Source: Chara braunii
Lineage: Eukaryota > Streptophyta > Charophyceae > Charales > Characeae
Direction: 5' to 3'
Assembly: GCA_003427395.1 (NCBI GenBank)
Contig: BFEA01000169.1
Location: forward strand, 1,065,227-1,096,882
DNA length: 31,656 nucleotides
Part shown: in pieces, positions 8,700 to 18,731 of the stretch
Position numbering within the stretch: position 1 is the first letter of the stretch
How the letters are laid out: the number at the start of each line of letters is the position of its first letter
Program-made: the position numbers and the translations under genes
Notes under the pieces: generated by a model
Told to the model about the DNA's origin: nothing
Seen by the model: the letters and a program-made list of their open reading frames with translations, nothing else
Databases searched by the model: none

Positions 8700-10186
8700 G
8701 CGGTTCTACGCTATGCTAAAGTATCCCATGCAAGTTTGCTATACTTAGTGTGGTGTGCTCTGTATGCTGAGTATTCTCACTATGCTTAATATATTTTGTA
8801 TGCTTAGTGTCTTAGTATGCTTGGTATGCTTAGTATGGTTAGTATGCTTCATATGCGATGCTAGTATGCTTAGTACACTTAGTATGCTATGCTAGTATAC
8901 TTAATTAGTATGTTTAGTATGCTATGCCATGGTATTCAATGAAAGTTTGCTATACTTAGTGTGCTGTGATCTGTATGCTTAGTATGCTAGCATGACTAGT
9001 ATGCTCTGCTATGGTATCCCATGCAAGTTTGCTATACTTAGTCTGCTATGCTCTAGGCTATGCTATGGTATACCATGCAAGTTTGCTATGCTTAGTCTGC
9101 TTTGCTCTGTGTGTTTAGTAGACTATGCTATGGTATCCCATGCATATGCTTAGACTGCTATTCTCTGTATACTTAGTATGCTTAGCTCTGTATGTGTAGT
9201 ACACATAGTATGCTATGCTAGTATACTTAGTATGCTATGCTAAGGTATTCAATGGAAGTTTGCTATACTTAGTGTGCTGTGCTCTGTATGCTTAGTACCC
9301 CTAGTATACTGAGTATGCTATGCTATGGTACCCCATGCAAGTTTGCTACGGTTAGTCTGCTATGTTTTGTCTGCTTGGTAGGCTATGCTATGATATCCCA
9401 TGCAAGTTTGGTATAGTGTGATGTGCTCTGTGTACTTCGTATGCTTTTAGCATGCTTAGTATGCTTAGTATGCTTAGTATGCTCAGTATGCTCAGTATGC
9501 GTAGTTCTGTATGCTTAGTATGCTTAGTATGCGTAGTTCTGTATGCTTAGTATGCTTAGTATGATTAGTATGCTTAGTATGCTTAGTATGCTTACTATAC
9601 CTAGTATGCTTTGTATGCTTAGCTCTGTACGCTTAGCTTTTAGTATGGTTAGTATGCTCAGTATGCTTAGTATGCTCAGTATGCTCAGTATGCTCAGTAT
9701 GCTCAGTATGCTCAGTATGCTTAGTTCTGTATGCTTAGTATGCTTAGTATGCTTAGTATGCATAGTATGCTTAGTATGCTTACTGTGCCTAGTATTTTTG
9801 TATGCTTAGCTCTGTATGCTTACTATGCTTAGTATGCTTAGTATGCTTAGTATGCTTAGTATGCTTAGTATGCTTAGCTCTGTAAGAGTCCCAATCCTTA
9901 GTATGCCTAGCTCTGTATGCTTAGTATGCTTAGCTCTGTATGCTTAGTATGCTTAGCTTTGTATGCTTAGTATGCTTAGCTCTGTGTGCTTAGTATGCTT
10001 AGCTCCGTATGCTTAGTATGCTTTGCTCTGTATGCTTAGTACGCTTAGCTCTGTATGCTTAGTATTGCTTAGCTCTGTATGCTTAGTATGCTTAGCTTGG
10101 CATGCTTAGTATGCTCTTTATGCTTACTATGCGTAGTATGCTCCGTATGTTTGGTATGCTTAGTACACTTAGAAGTTTGCTTAGTA
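8700..10186 (+). repeat. ~1.5-kb minisatellite array based on the 9-mer TATGCTTAG
   Basis: The right part (about 9430-10186) is an array of TATGCTTAG 9-mers with variants such as TATGCTCAG, and spacers of GCTCTG that make a TATGCTTAGCTCTG compound unit. The left part (8700-9430) is an older, higher-order array. There the phrase GCTATG(G)TATCCCATGCAAG, then TTTGCTATACTTAGTGTGCT, then a run of TATGCTTAG units, recurs at least eight times at irregular 50-110 bp intervals. The more uniform right side suggests recent expansion from that end. Met-Leu-Ser and Ile-Leu-Ser frames are artefacts of the 9-nt period. Confidence 0.95.
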
Positions 10187-10189
10187 TTT

Positions 10190-11500
10190 CCACTCCGTCA
10201 TATTCTACTTTGTGTCGTCAGTGCCTGGGCATGCTTTTGTTTGTCACAGTATCACTGCTTGGCTATGAAATGGTAACCTATACTTAAGCTTTTATTCCAC
10301 TGCTATGGTATGGTATTCTATGCATGGCTGTGATATGCTACTAAGGCTTGTGAGGGGAAAGGGCTTGTTTTTGTTCTTTTTCACTCTTGTTGAAGTCATC
10401 CGCTTTCCGATGTTTATGCTTTCAGCTGTTTGGTTGTTGGAGATTGCCAACCCTGTGCTGAGTTCCAGTGCGCTTTTTTTTTTACTTCTTTAAAGTTCTT
10501 TTGTCTTATAAGCTCTTGAGTTCTGGTCATCATCATCATCCTGACTGTCCTGTCTATTCTGAATAACCGGGACAGTCCCGACTATTCCAAATAGTCGGGA
10601 CTCCTTGGCTAATGCTGTTTGTCCTCTGATGATGACAGACACAGGCCTGACACACTTGACTTCTTCCCTCTGATCATTACAGTTTCCTGACTGAGTTAAT
10701 ATTTCCCCGCTGATCATTAATTACAGTTCCGTGTCATGTGTGCTTGCTATGACCTGGCTGGGGATTGTGGGCGGAGCGATGGTGGGTTATGCCTAAGGTA
10801 TACGTGACACAGGGAGGAGGGAAAGCGGGAGGAAAAGAGGAGGGGGAGGAGGAAAGGTGGGAGGAAGACAGGAAGAGAGAGATCAGGCAAGTGAGAATCT
10901 ACGAGTGCTACGACTCCAGATTAGTAGTGGAGCCACTAACGACACTGGGAGTATGGACACACATGCAGAGAGGCAAAGGGCGAGATAGAAAAAACGGACA
11001 GAGTTCTAAGGGAGAGGAAGAGGTCGGGAGAAGAAAATGGAGAGAGGGAGTGTTGGCTGGCTTGTGGAAGTGGTTGCAGGAGAATAAGTGGTGAAGAGGT
11101 ATGCAGGGGCATAAGCTGGGCGAAAGGGAGGGAGGGGTGTGGGAATAAATCCACACACAGACACACGCACAGATGGATGGTTTAAGATGATTCGTCGATG
11201 GAATGAGAGAGAGAATACGGGGTTTAGAAAAAAACGCACACACACAGAGCAAGAGAGTAAGCGAGCAAAGAGCAGATCATAGAGGGGCAGAAAGATAGAT
11301 GAGGGAAATGAAGGGAGATGAGAGGGAGGGTGTGGGGTGGATGAATGGAAAACAAAAATCGAAACATAGGAGTCAAGCTTTCGGGGGGGGACTGTCGGAG
11401 GGGAGAGAGAGGGTGAAATGCCCACACGCATTGCCAAGCCCCATACGATATCCGAAAGGTAATTGGTTTTCAACTTTTCACGAAAATAAAGCCTTATAAA
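10190..11500. other. No recognised gene; hairpin and purine-rich tracts
   Basis: The region holds the perfect hairpin at 10574-10602 and a GA-rich purine stretch (about 10800-11400). Its charged and Ser/Pro-rich frames on the two strands look compositional. No splice-bounded exon with family character was found. Confidence 0.35.
10574..10602. repeat. Perfect 13-bp inverted repeat with 3-nt loop
   Basis: AGTCCCGACTATT, the spacer CCA, then AATAGTCGGGACT. An outer imperfect pairing involves GACTGTCC (about 10543) and GGGACAGTC. There is no T run, so it is not a simple terminator. It may be a small foldback element. Confidence 0.85.
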
Positions 11501-11581
11501 GGCATTTTATGACACACGTGTGCAGACACTGACACACGCGCGCACGCGCGCGCACACACACAGAGGCACAGCGAGCGAGCG

Positions 11582-11584
<3 letters not shown>

Positions 11585-11664
<80 letters not shown>
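11585..11664 (+). repeat. (GA)40 microsatellite
   Basis: An uninterrupted GA tract of 80 nt, preceded by CGCGCGCACACACA and GCGAGC repeats. Confidence 0.97.
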
Positions 11665-11668
<4 letters not shown>

Positions 11669-11699
11669 CATTGATATGAGAAGGGGGCATTGGTGATGG

Positions 11700-12320
11700 C
11701 TCCTTGCCCCCATTTTTTTAATACCTTACTCTTTCATGAAAAATAGCTCGTGAGGATTTGCTCCTTCAAGCAGGTGTGTAGATTGGTTGCACACATGATT
11801 TTGTCCAAGTATTTACTGGGCCGTAGAGAGCTGTGACACGCTCTGCGTCAATTAGACGCATTCACTCCCTCTTCGAGTGCCTTTGTGCATGCTCAAACCG
11901 ATTGCAACAACACGTTGTCGCGATTCCTGTCGTCATGGTGGGAAACCAATGTTACGGATGCTCAGCTCTGTTGTTGGCATCGGCAGGAGTGAAGAACTGC
12001 TGATTGTTTGGCCTCGCAGTAGGGAGAAATTGGTGGTGTGGCAGACCAATGGCAAGTTGAAATGCGATCCTTGTGTTTCGCGAGTTGGTCTGCTGTCTCT
12101 GAAGGAGGATTGACTTGTAGCTGTAGATGTGTTGGTTCCATGGAGGAGGTGGTGGAGGTAGCAGAGCTCTCGGTGAGTGGGTTTCCATCCTTGTTCGTGT
12201 AAGAACTCCTTCATCGTCATTGAAAGTCGAAACGAATGTGAACGGCAAAAGTAAGTGGCCACGTTTTCACAATTGTTTTCTTTCTTGCTTGCTTGCTTGC
12301 TTTCTTTCTTTCTTAGTTCG

Positions 12321-12413
<93 letters not shown>

Positions 12414-13080
12414 CGTGTGTGTACCAGCCCTGGAAATAGTACCAGAAATGTGGTGGCCGTCGGGGTTCAGGCCCCCCTAGTGTGAAGTTGTGGATATTGT
12501 GGATGGGGCTGTGTGCCCTCGTGTTTTGAGGTCATGTGCTTGATGGAGCTAGTGTGCAACACGTGCCTGGGTGGTGTTGTGTGTGGGGGGGGGTTAAGGT
12601 AAGGACACTACATCCCCCATCAAGCAGCAAATCCAAACTGACATTACAATTCAATGGGAGAAAGTGGAAGCAAGAATCAAATACCTTTCCTCAAATGCTG
12701 AAATTCAACAACATATTAATCAATTCTATGGCTACTGGCTTGGGGGGATCCAAGGGGGAAGGCTGGGGACAGTATGATGGAAGGGGGCACAAGGAGGTGA
12801 TCAAGGGAACTTATGTAGGGAATATCATTTAGTTTTCCATGATTAGATGACCATGAACCCCTCCATACCACTTCACCCTCTTTCATAATTCCCTGATCCA
12901 TTTCCACACTCATCCTTGAGTATTGTACATCAGAGCTGGTTTGGTGCTGAATAGGTGTTGTCGTCTCAATCGGTCTCATTTAGTCCAGGGTCTAGAGTGT
13001 GAGAGTTCTAAGGTGTGAGGGCTTCAAGTTATTAAGCAGAAGTTATCTCTCCGCACTGCGGAAATAAAAAAAAAGTATCT
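11700..13080. other. No secure gene outside the microsatellite
   Basis: A short open stretch at about 12620-12740 (reading IQWEKVEARIKYLSS) has a protein-like look, but it has no definable splice sites or family. The rest is unclassified. Confidence 0.25.
12321..12421 (+). repeat. (GT)n microsatellite with a CG block
   Basis: About 100 nt of GT repeats interrupted by one GCGTG and ending in GCGCGCGCGCGTGTG. This alternating purine-pyrimidine tract has Z-DNA potential. It is preceded by CTTG and CTTT tetranucleotide runs. Confidence 0.95.
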
Positions 13081-13157
13081 CCCCTGTTCTGTTACTTCTC
13101 TCCCCCATCTCCCTGTCCTTCTGAGTCTCTTTCTTTTTCCTCCCTTCCTCTGTGCAG

Positions 13158-13337
13158 AACTACCAAAGGCATATGAATGTGCATCATAAAGAGAACAGAG
13201 TCAACAGACAAAATATGTCCCTTCCCCTTTACTCTGCCTCCTTTTCAAGCTTGCAAGTGGGCCGCTATGGTACACAGGGATGTGGGCAGTTGTCACTTAA
13301 CCACATCAACATGGCGAGCCGCGGGCCTTGTATATGA
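13158..13337 (+). CDS. Candidate exon, unrecognised
   Basis: A long pyrimidine tract (13085-13150) runs into a strong acceptor, TTCCTCTGTGCAG, ending at 13157. The following frame is open for 59 codons and starts NYQRHMNVHHKENRVNRQ, then a Ser/Leu-rich stretch, before TGA at 13335-13337. A GT donor at about 13269 is possible, which would make this an internal exon of about 111 bp. It lies about 0.8 kb upstream of the Q-rich exon on the same strand and could belong to the same gene. The frame at 13269 has not been matched with that exon. No family is recognised and the boundaries are inferred. Confidence 0.3.
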   Translation, partial: NYQRHMNVHHKENRVNRQNMSLPLYSASFSSLQVGRYGTQGCGQLSLNHINMASRGPCI

Positions 13338-13483
13338 GAGGCAGAGTAAAAGGGAGCTGCAAGAAGAAATAAAAGAGAAACCACAAAAAAAAAGTCCAAG
13401 GAAAGTGAAGAAATAATTCCACAAGGGAAAGGCAATACAATGGTTTCAGCATGCGTAATGTCGTCTGCTATAGAAGACTCTAG

Positions 13484-13783
13484 ATACCGAAGACGCAACT
13501 AGCGGCACTAAGATCCGCTGCCTCCGCCTTCCTATGGAAAAATGACCATGACCAAGTTAAGTCTATAAAAAGAATACGATGGATATATGTTTCTCAACCT
13601 AAAAAGATAGGAGGCTTAGGCATCTTGGATCCGGGGGACAAAATCAAGGCACTAATGTTCAAGATCATAATGAGGGTGCTAATGGCAAATGATCTCCCTT
13701 GGTTGCACCTGGCGTGCATTCAGATGTCCAGTCTCGCTCCCCTATCCCTAGTACAAGCCTTATCCATCCCTTATGATGGTTAA
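13484..13783 (+). pseudogene. LINE ORF2 fragment (C-terminal reverse-transcriptase/GGLG region)
   Basis: This open stretch between two stops has no needed start codon and reads SAASAFLWKNDHDQ, then RIRWIYVSQPKKIGGLGILD, then KIKALMFKIIMR and NDLPWL. The order FLW, basic linker, (V/I)xxPKxxGGLGxLD, then an amphipathic KALxxK segment and a Trp, is the standard end of plant LINE reverse transcriptases. No catalytic region is present on either side, so it is a short decayed insertion. It is a different copy from the minus-strand LINE at 2860-5560, and lies between the two candidate exons. Confidence 0.75.
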
Positions 13784-14116
13784 CCCATCGTTAAGGGAAA
13801 TTGCAGGGCTTCTGAAATATCTGCATTGAAGGTGTTTTGGTATAATGTTTTGGATTGGCGTTAAAACTTAAAAACATTCTCCTTTTAGTAATGACATACT
13901 CCCAGACAGACATCCATTGCACAATTTGCATTGCTTAGGTAATTGTAAATAATAGTATGTGATCTGTCACTCTTTTTGCCAGTTACTCGAATATTGTGCG
14001 AGTTTTTGTCTCTCTTTTTCTTTACAAAAGCATATTATGGTTTGTGTCGAGCCGACTATCTGATCCTTTTGCAATTGTAGCACTGGCTGTTAACGACTCC
14101 GGCATATCCATTGCAG

Positions 14117-14314
14117 GCAGCAGCAGCAACAGCAGCAGCAACAGCAGCAGCAACAGAAGCAAGGGGGTATATATCATGAATGGGAGAGGATGAAAAAGCT
14201 TCCGATGGATTCAAAGGAAGAGTATGACAGAAAACTATCCAATTTTGCAGCCCCCAATTTCGGATACGAGGCTGACATGACAGCAGCCCTCAGCATGATG
14301 CCACTTAGTTTGGA
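14117..14314 (+). CDS. Candidate internal exon encoding a Gln-rich segment, unrecognised protein
   Basis: The acceptor CATATCCATTGCAG is followed by (CAG)3CAA-type repeats encoding about a dozen glutamines. A non-repetitive hydrophilic sequence follows: KQGGIYHEWERMKKLPMDSK, EEYDRKLSNFAAPNFGYEAD and MTAALSMMPLSL. The exon ends at a consensus donor (GTGAGT, 14315-14320). It is 198 bp, and both ends fall after the second codon position, so it could be skipped without a frame change. The CAG repeats directly at the acceptor give several NAG alternatives. The protein looks like a nuclear regulator with a polyQ linker, but I do not recognise the family. Partner exons were not established. Confidence 0.45.
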
Positions 14315-14579
14315 GTGAGTTGGACTTGTAGAGGATGTGCTTGGGAAATGTAGGTAGAGTACAGGATGTTTTTTGGGGGGGCAATTGTGTTCTAGGGTGA
14401 GAAGGCAACTCACTCTGCAACAATCAGACATGCAGAGGGTGTGCTGGGGAATTCTCGGTAGATGATTTGGATTTGGTTTTATGGCAGTGATGCAGAGGCT
14501 GTCAGGTTTACATTATCTTGTTTATATCTCAACAGGGATCATCTTTTTTTTTCCCTTTAACCTCCCTCCTTGCTTAAAA

Positions 14580-14742
14580 AAAAAAAAAAAAAAAAAAAGG
14601 TGATGACCTTGAGATATCATCATTGAACTGATCGACCCTAGGTAATTCAAAACTACGTGATTTTGGTAGTCTGACTTCATCTGGATTCAAACTTGAGTCT
14701 GTATTTTAACATTGCATAGGTGTACCAACTGAGCAAGGCCCG
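14580..14742 (-). mobile_element. tRNA-derived SINE with TSD
   Basis: On the minus strand: GGGCCTTGCTCAGTTGGTAC (box A), AAATACAGACTCAAGTTTGAATCC (box B weakened), the body GAATTACCTAGGGTCGATCA, then ATATCTCAAGGTCATCACC and a homopolymer tail (T on the minus strand, A on the plus). The flanks TTGCTTAAAA (14570-14579) and TTGGTTAAAA (14743-14752) form a 10-bp TSD with one mismatch. Confidence 0.8.
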
Positions 14743-14788
14743 TTGGTTAAAATGGTGAGTACTTTTCAGTCACGATTGGGTTTCAAAC

Positions 14789-15202
14789 ATGCAAAACAAA
14801 CGACAAGCACGACGCGACCTCCAGAAAGGCATGTCCGGTTTTTTGCAGGCGGGGGACAATGGTGCAGACTGCCCGGCGGGTTGCCGCGATATATGGCTCG
14901 GTTTAGCGTTGGTTGTTAGGGCCACGGTGTCTACGACATTATGCGTAGTCTACAAATTGTGGAACTGGCCATTGTTTGATGGCTTGGTCCGTGGGGCTTC
15001 GGTAATCGGTATGCGTCGTGCCCAGTTGGGGCGCCGCGAACAGTTCGGTTTGCGAAGCCGCGATCCTGCAGTCTTAGCTGTTTATTTTATGTCATTTGTT
15101 ATTTTAGGGTTGGAGTCCTCTTTGTTTTTTGGTATGATTGGGGGGGGGGGGTTGCCTGTCTCTTGTAGCAGCACCGGTTCAAAGACACAGGTGAGCATGT
15201 AA
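14789..15202 (+). other. Unrecognised open reading frame
   Basis: An ATG-initiated frame of 137 codons with two hydrophobic stretches. Near its start it reads GDNGADCPAGC, which resembles DDDCPARC of the LINE ORF1-like zinc knuckle at about 17260 at both DNA and protein level. It may therefore be another eroded ORF1 scrap. There is a plausible acceptor (TTTTTTGCAG) at about 14849. Nothing supports expression. Confidence 0.15.
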
Positions 15203-15204
15203 TC

Positions 15205-15602
15205 CAGCACTTCACGTGTTAAATGTTGCGCACAGAGCACAGCGGGTTAGACAACAGGGGTGTTGAGGTGTATCGATAGATGGTACGAAAGTAACGAAAG
15301 AGCTGATAGGCGGGAGTAAGTGTGCTTCCTACCTGAGAGCTACACTGAGAAGGAGTTGTGTGACTAAGGTCGGGGTTGTTTGCGCCATGACTGTCTAGTG
15401 AGGGGATGGAAATGACTATGTGATGAGTGGTAGTAACCCATAAGCTAAAGAGGATACAGAGAGTTGGATCGTCTGGCACCAAATGTAGTGGAGGTCGCCG
15501 TTGTTTGTTTTGATTTGAGAATTGAGGCTGGAACATACGACAGTTGCAGGTACCTGTGGTCATGGTTTACTGCTTGTATGTTTTAGGAGAGTTGGTTTTC
15601 TA

Positions 15603-15641
<39 letters not shown>

Positions 15642-15655
15642 CTTGCGCAGGGCCC

Positions 15656-15687
<32 letters not shown>

Positions 15688-16410
15688 ACAGATGTCCCGA
15701 GGGACATTTTTTTTTTTTTTTTTAGGAGAGTTGTCATTACCACTCAGATTGGAAACTGATACTGCTATGTCGTACTGCTGATCGATAAGGCATATTTGTC
15801 TTTTGACTGGAGGAATATTAGTTGTCAACTTGCCATTGAGAGGCTTGACAGACAGCCGACAGGCAGAGCCAGAAAGCGGGGGGTATTGTTATGTGTGCTC
15901 AACTTTTATGTTTGTCGGAATGTGGATTGGTTCAAGGTCAAGAGTGGTGGCTTGAGCCTTGTTGAGCAATCTGAGTGTCGTGATTATACTACCTTTTTTT
16001 TCTAAGGGGTTAGGCTCGACTGCCAGTACCATGCTCGCTGTGGCTTCAGGCTGAGAAAGTTGTTGGCAGTGTTGTAGGATTGTGACCCGCACCTTGTTGT
16101 TGACCACTAAAAAGTTTCACCGCTGTTATGTTTTGGAAGGTGCAGGTTGTTGTGATCGAATCGAAGGTCGCAGCTGCTGAAGGGAATGCGTTAAGTAGGT
16201 TGAGCGTTGTTGTCGTTCTGTGGCTGTCTCTGTCGTGACAGCAAAGGTGGTGAACTTATGCTGAGATCCGATGTTGGGAATCTTAATTGGATGGAATGCT
16301 CGAGTTAGTTGCGAGAGCTTCAGCGCTAGAAGTGTCTCTAATTGATATCACTATAGTTGTCGATTGCTATAGTTGGGTGTTCAGAGGTTGACATCAAGCA
16401 CATGAGGGAC
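15205..16410. other. No recognised gene outside the U6 retroposon
   Basis: The sequence is rich in TTGTTG/GTTG words. Open frames in both directions have no family features. I see no LTR pair, primer-binding site or splice-bounded exon that I can defend. Confidence 0.3.
15581..15733 (-). pseudogene. U6-poly(A) chimeric retroposon with 14-bp TSD
   Basis: On the minus strand, U6 snRNA nucleotides from the 5' hairpin to CCTGCGCAAGG (15705-15641) are joined directly to a long A tract (about 15607-15637). U6 has no natural poly(A), and its 3' third is missing. The insertion is bracketed by TTTTAGGAGAGTTG at 15581-15594 and 15720-15733. A further A tract lies upstream of the U6 5' end. This is the structure expected when LINE machinery switches template from an A-tailed RNA to U6. 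Confidence 0.9.
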
Positions 16411-16412
16411 TA

Positions 16413-16517
16413 CCGTCTTCCCCCGAACATAACGCACCCTAAAAATGATTGTACACGAGTTATATTTCCGGCCAGATACAGCCAAAATGAGGGTGCGTTG
16501 TGTTCAGGGGAAGACGG
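16413..16517. mobile_element. 105-bp TIR element with TA duplication (Tc1/mariner/pogo-type MITE), copy 2
   Basis: The TIRs start CCGTCTTCCCCCGAACATAA and run for about 28 bp (through CGCACCCT) with two mismatches. TA flanks it on both sides (16411-16412 and 16518-16519). It shares the first 20 bp of TIR with the 198-bp element at 5079-5276 but has a different, shorter interior. The two are thus deletion or capture variants mobilised by one transposase type. Confidence 0.85.
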
Positions 16518-16770
16518 TAGCTTAGGACGGTTGTTGAAACGGGCAGCATGAGAAACACTGTAGTACATCCGTTACCAAGGCTAAAATCAGGAGCTTGTAG
16601 CGGCGACAGGAAGCCGCTCCAGTGCTGGTGAGTGCTTTAAGTCGTTGTAGGTGTCGACTGTTGGCGATCCGAGTTGGGATGGTTTGACTAAGCTAGGTCA
16701 AATTGCAAATTGGTTGTCGAAGGCTGTGCTCCAGGGATCGGGGTTGTAGGGGTGAGTCTGCTCGGCCTGA

Positions 16771-18210
16771 GTGCAACTGATACGAAGTGGTTACCACCAG
16801 TGCGATCGTGGCCAGACTACAGGCTGGGTGCTCTTTGGTCCGTGGGTCCGCATGTCTGAGGAATTTGAATCAGATGGGGATTCATACATCATTAACTTTT
16901 GCCCCTGGATGTTGGAGCAGGAGCTTCAACGATTGGAGAGAGACGTTTCAGCTGAACTACTTTTGGATCTGTTGCCTTCCGGTATCGATCGCAGCTCTTG
17001 GTGTCGTGCAGGACGCGGTCAAATTAGCATATGATATGGCAGAGTGATAACATTTCCACCGTGTCTCCACCGACTTCAAACCTCACGAGCCTGAAGTTCT
17101 TAATATATGATTGGACCTGGAAGCTTCGGCTAAAGGTAACTATGCCAAGCATTTAATAGTAAATCCCCCAGATGGTGGAGGAACGATCCAATTGGAAGTT
17201 GCAGTACAGGGCACTCCTCAGTGCTCGGTATGTCGATGGTCTTTCCACACTGAGAACGATGACGATTGCCCGGCGAGATGTCGACGGGGGAGACAAACCA
17301 GGGGGTGGAAACCCCCGCAGAAACCAGGAATGAAACTCCAACCTAAACCAGTGTTGATCGGCGGTTGGGCAGGCCCATTTGGGGCTGGCACCATGCTCCC
17401 CCGTGGAGGGGCTGGCCCCATTGGTGTTTTACCCGGTGCCATTGGTGTAGGGGCTGGTCCCACTGACAGTGGGGCTGGCCACACTGGCGGTGGACCCGGT
17501 CCCACTGGAGGGGCTGGCCCCACTGGCGTCGGACCTGCTCCCATTGGCAGTGGGGCCGGTCCCATTGGTGGTGGACCCGATTCTTCTCGTGGTAGGGCAG
17601 GTCCCCCCAGTGGTGGTCCCGCTACTGGCTCCACCACTGGCGGGGCCGGTTTCACCCAAGGTGGGCCCAGTCTCGGCGGTGGAGGTGATGGTTCTTTAGG
17701 TCTTCCTGCTGGGCCGCCAGCTGGCACTACAACTGGCCTGGCGGCTGGCACTACAACTGGCATAGCAGCTGGCCCACCAGCTGCCCTGCTGGTTGGCCCT
17801 GCCAGTTGCTCCCCGTGCGGGACCCCCTTTCATCACTCCCCTCGGCCCATCTGCGGGCCCCCCACCAGCGGTGTCCTCAGCAGGACCCCCACCTGGCATC
17901 CCAGTTGTTCCTTCAGCAACCCCCCCCTCCTTACGGCGCTACATATTGGCCCTTTTTCTTTTCAATAGGATGGGTCAGTGGCAAACCTTATGGGGGCTGG
18001 CACAGTCAATGCCAAACCCGCTCCGGAAGTGGTATTGAAGATGTGAGATCCACACTTTCAGCAACCCATGAATTGACAATGACAGAAGGAAAAGGGGATA
18101 ATCCCTCAGATGGTGACCTGTTAGACACAGATCTGGAAGTAGCACTAGTCAGGCACACAAATCAGAGAAATCAGAGAAACAATATGTATCCGTCCAGAAG
18201 GACGACCTAA
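16771..18210 (+). pseudogene. Probable LINE ORF1 remnant: CCHC-like knuckle followed by a Gly-rich collagen-like tract
   Basis: Pieces in shifting frames suggest a retroelement ORF1. First comes WVLFGPWVRMSEEFESDGDS followed by NFCPWMLEQELQRL (about 16815-16935), similar in layout to the DUF4283-type N-terminal domain of plant LINE ORF1. A frame change follows. From 17111 a 285-codon frame contains GGGTIQLEVAVQGTPQC and the knuckle CSVCRWSFHTENDDDC (C-x2-C-x4-H-x6-C, two residues longer than the standard x4). After this comes about 140 residues of GAGPTG/GGAGPIG-type repeats (17370-17790). The opposite strand has a matching Pro-rich frame, so repeat composition alone cannot settle coding strand. 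The tail DLEVALVRHTNQR (to 18210) lies in another frame. The same-strand LINE 3' end at 18490-18731 fits an internally deleted element. ORF1 identity is a moderate inference. Confidence 0.45.
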
Positions 18211-18489
18211 AAACAGGTTTCTCTTTGGTACTGAGCTCTTACACAAATCAGAGAAACAATACGGCCGCCATTAGGCCTGCTCACATTGGTGCAGAGTTTA
18301 AGTTTTCCTTGGGCCCCTTTAGGCCTCCACTAGGCAATATGATTCTGACTCTGTTTTGAAGCGAAGCTGGGTAATGCTCCCAGTCTAGACTCAGTAATAG
18401 CCGGAACTGCTCTGCTCTCTCTTTAGAAAGCACTAGCTTTGTTTTTTGTTTTTGTTTTTGTTTTTTTTTAAACAGGGACTTATGGTCCT

Positions 18490-18731
18490 GGCTCCTTCTA
18501 TTCTGGGGAGCTTCAGTCCGGTTCCTATCCCACCCAAGTTTGCTCTTTCTTAAAGGTCTGCGTTTTCAGGGGACGCTGGCTCCGGTTTCCAGCATCAGCC
18601 GAAGCTGGGTAATGGCACCGGTACTTCCGGGTTGAGATGTGAAAGAATTCCTGGCCTCTATGTTGTTTGCCTTTATAAATGCCTTCACCTTCCATTGAAT
18701 TAACAACAAAAAAAAACAAAAAAAAAAAACA
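18490..18731 (+). mobile_element. LINE 3' end with A-rich tail
   Basis: The sequence CCGGTTTCCAGCATCAGCCG, then AAGCTGGGTAATGGCACCGG, then TTCCGGGTTGAGATG and GAATTCCTGGCCTC matches the minus-strand segment 2870-2970 at roughly 75-80%. It ends in an A-rich tail (AACAACAAAAAAAAACAAAA) at about 18700-18731. A third, shorter copy ends at 25527. Confidence 0.75.

Noticed and set aside
9524-9809. Long Met-Leu-Ser and Ile-Leu-Ser open frames
   Set aside because: They are produced by the 9-nt period of the TATGCTTAG minisatellite, which keeps frames open on both strands.
8700-10186. CRISPR array
   Set aside because: Units are contiguous 9-mers without unique spacers, and the DNA is eukaryotic.
10765-11250. 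Charged (plus) and Ser/Pro-rich (minus) open frames
   Set aside because: The region is a purine-rich tract; both frames reflect composition and have no splice-bounded or family features.
15205-15563. Possible LTR retrotransposon gag region on either strand
   Set aside because: No LTR pair, primer-binding site or polypurine tract could be identified.
17218-17763. Pro-rich protein on the minus strand
   Set aside because: It is the complement of the Gly-rich repeat tract. The knuckle and upstream ORF1-like features favour the plus strand, though not decisively.
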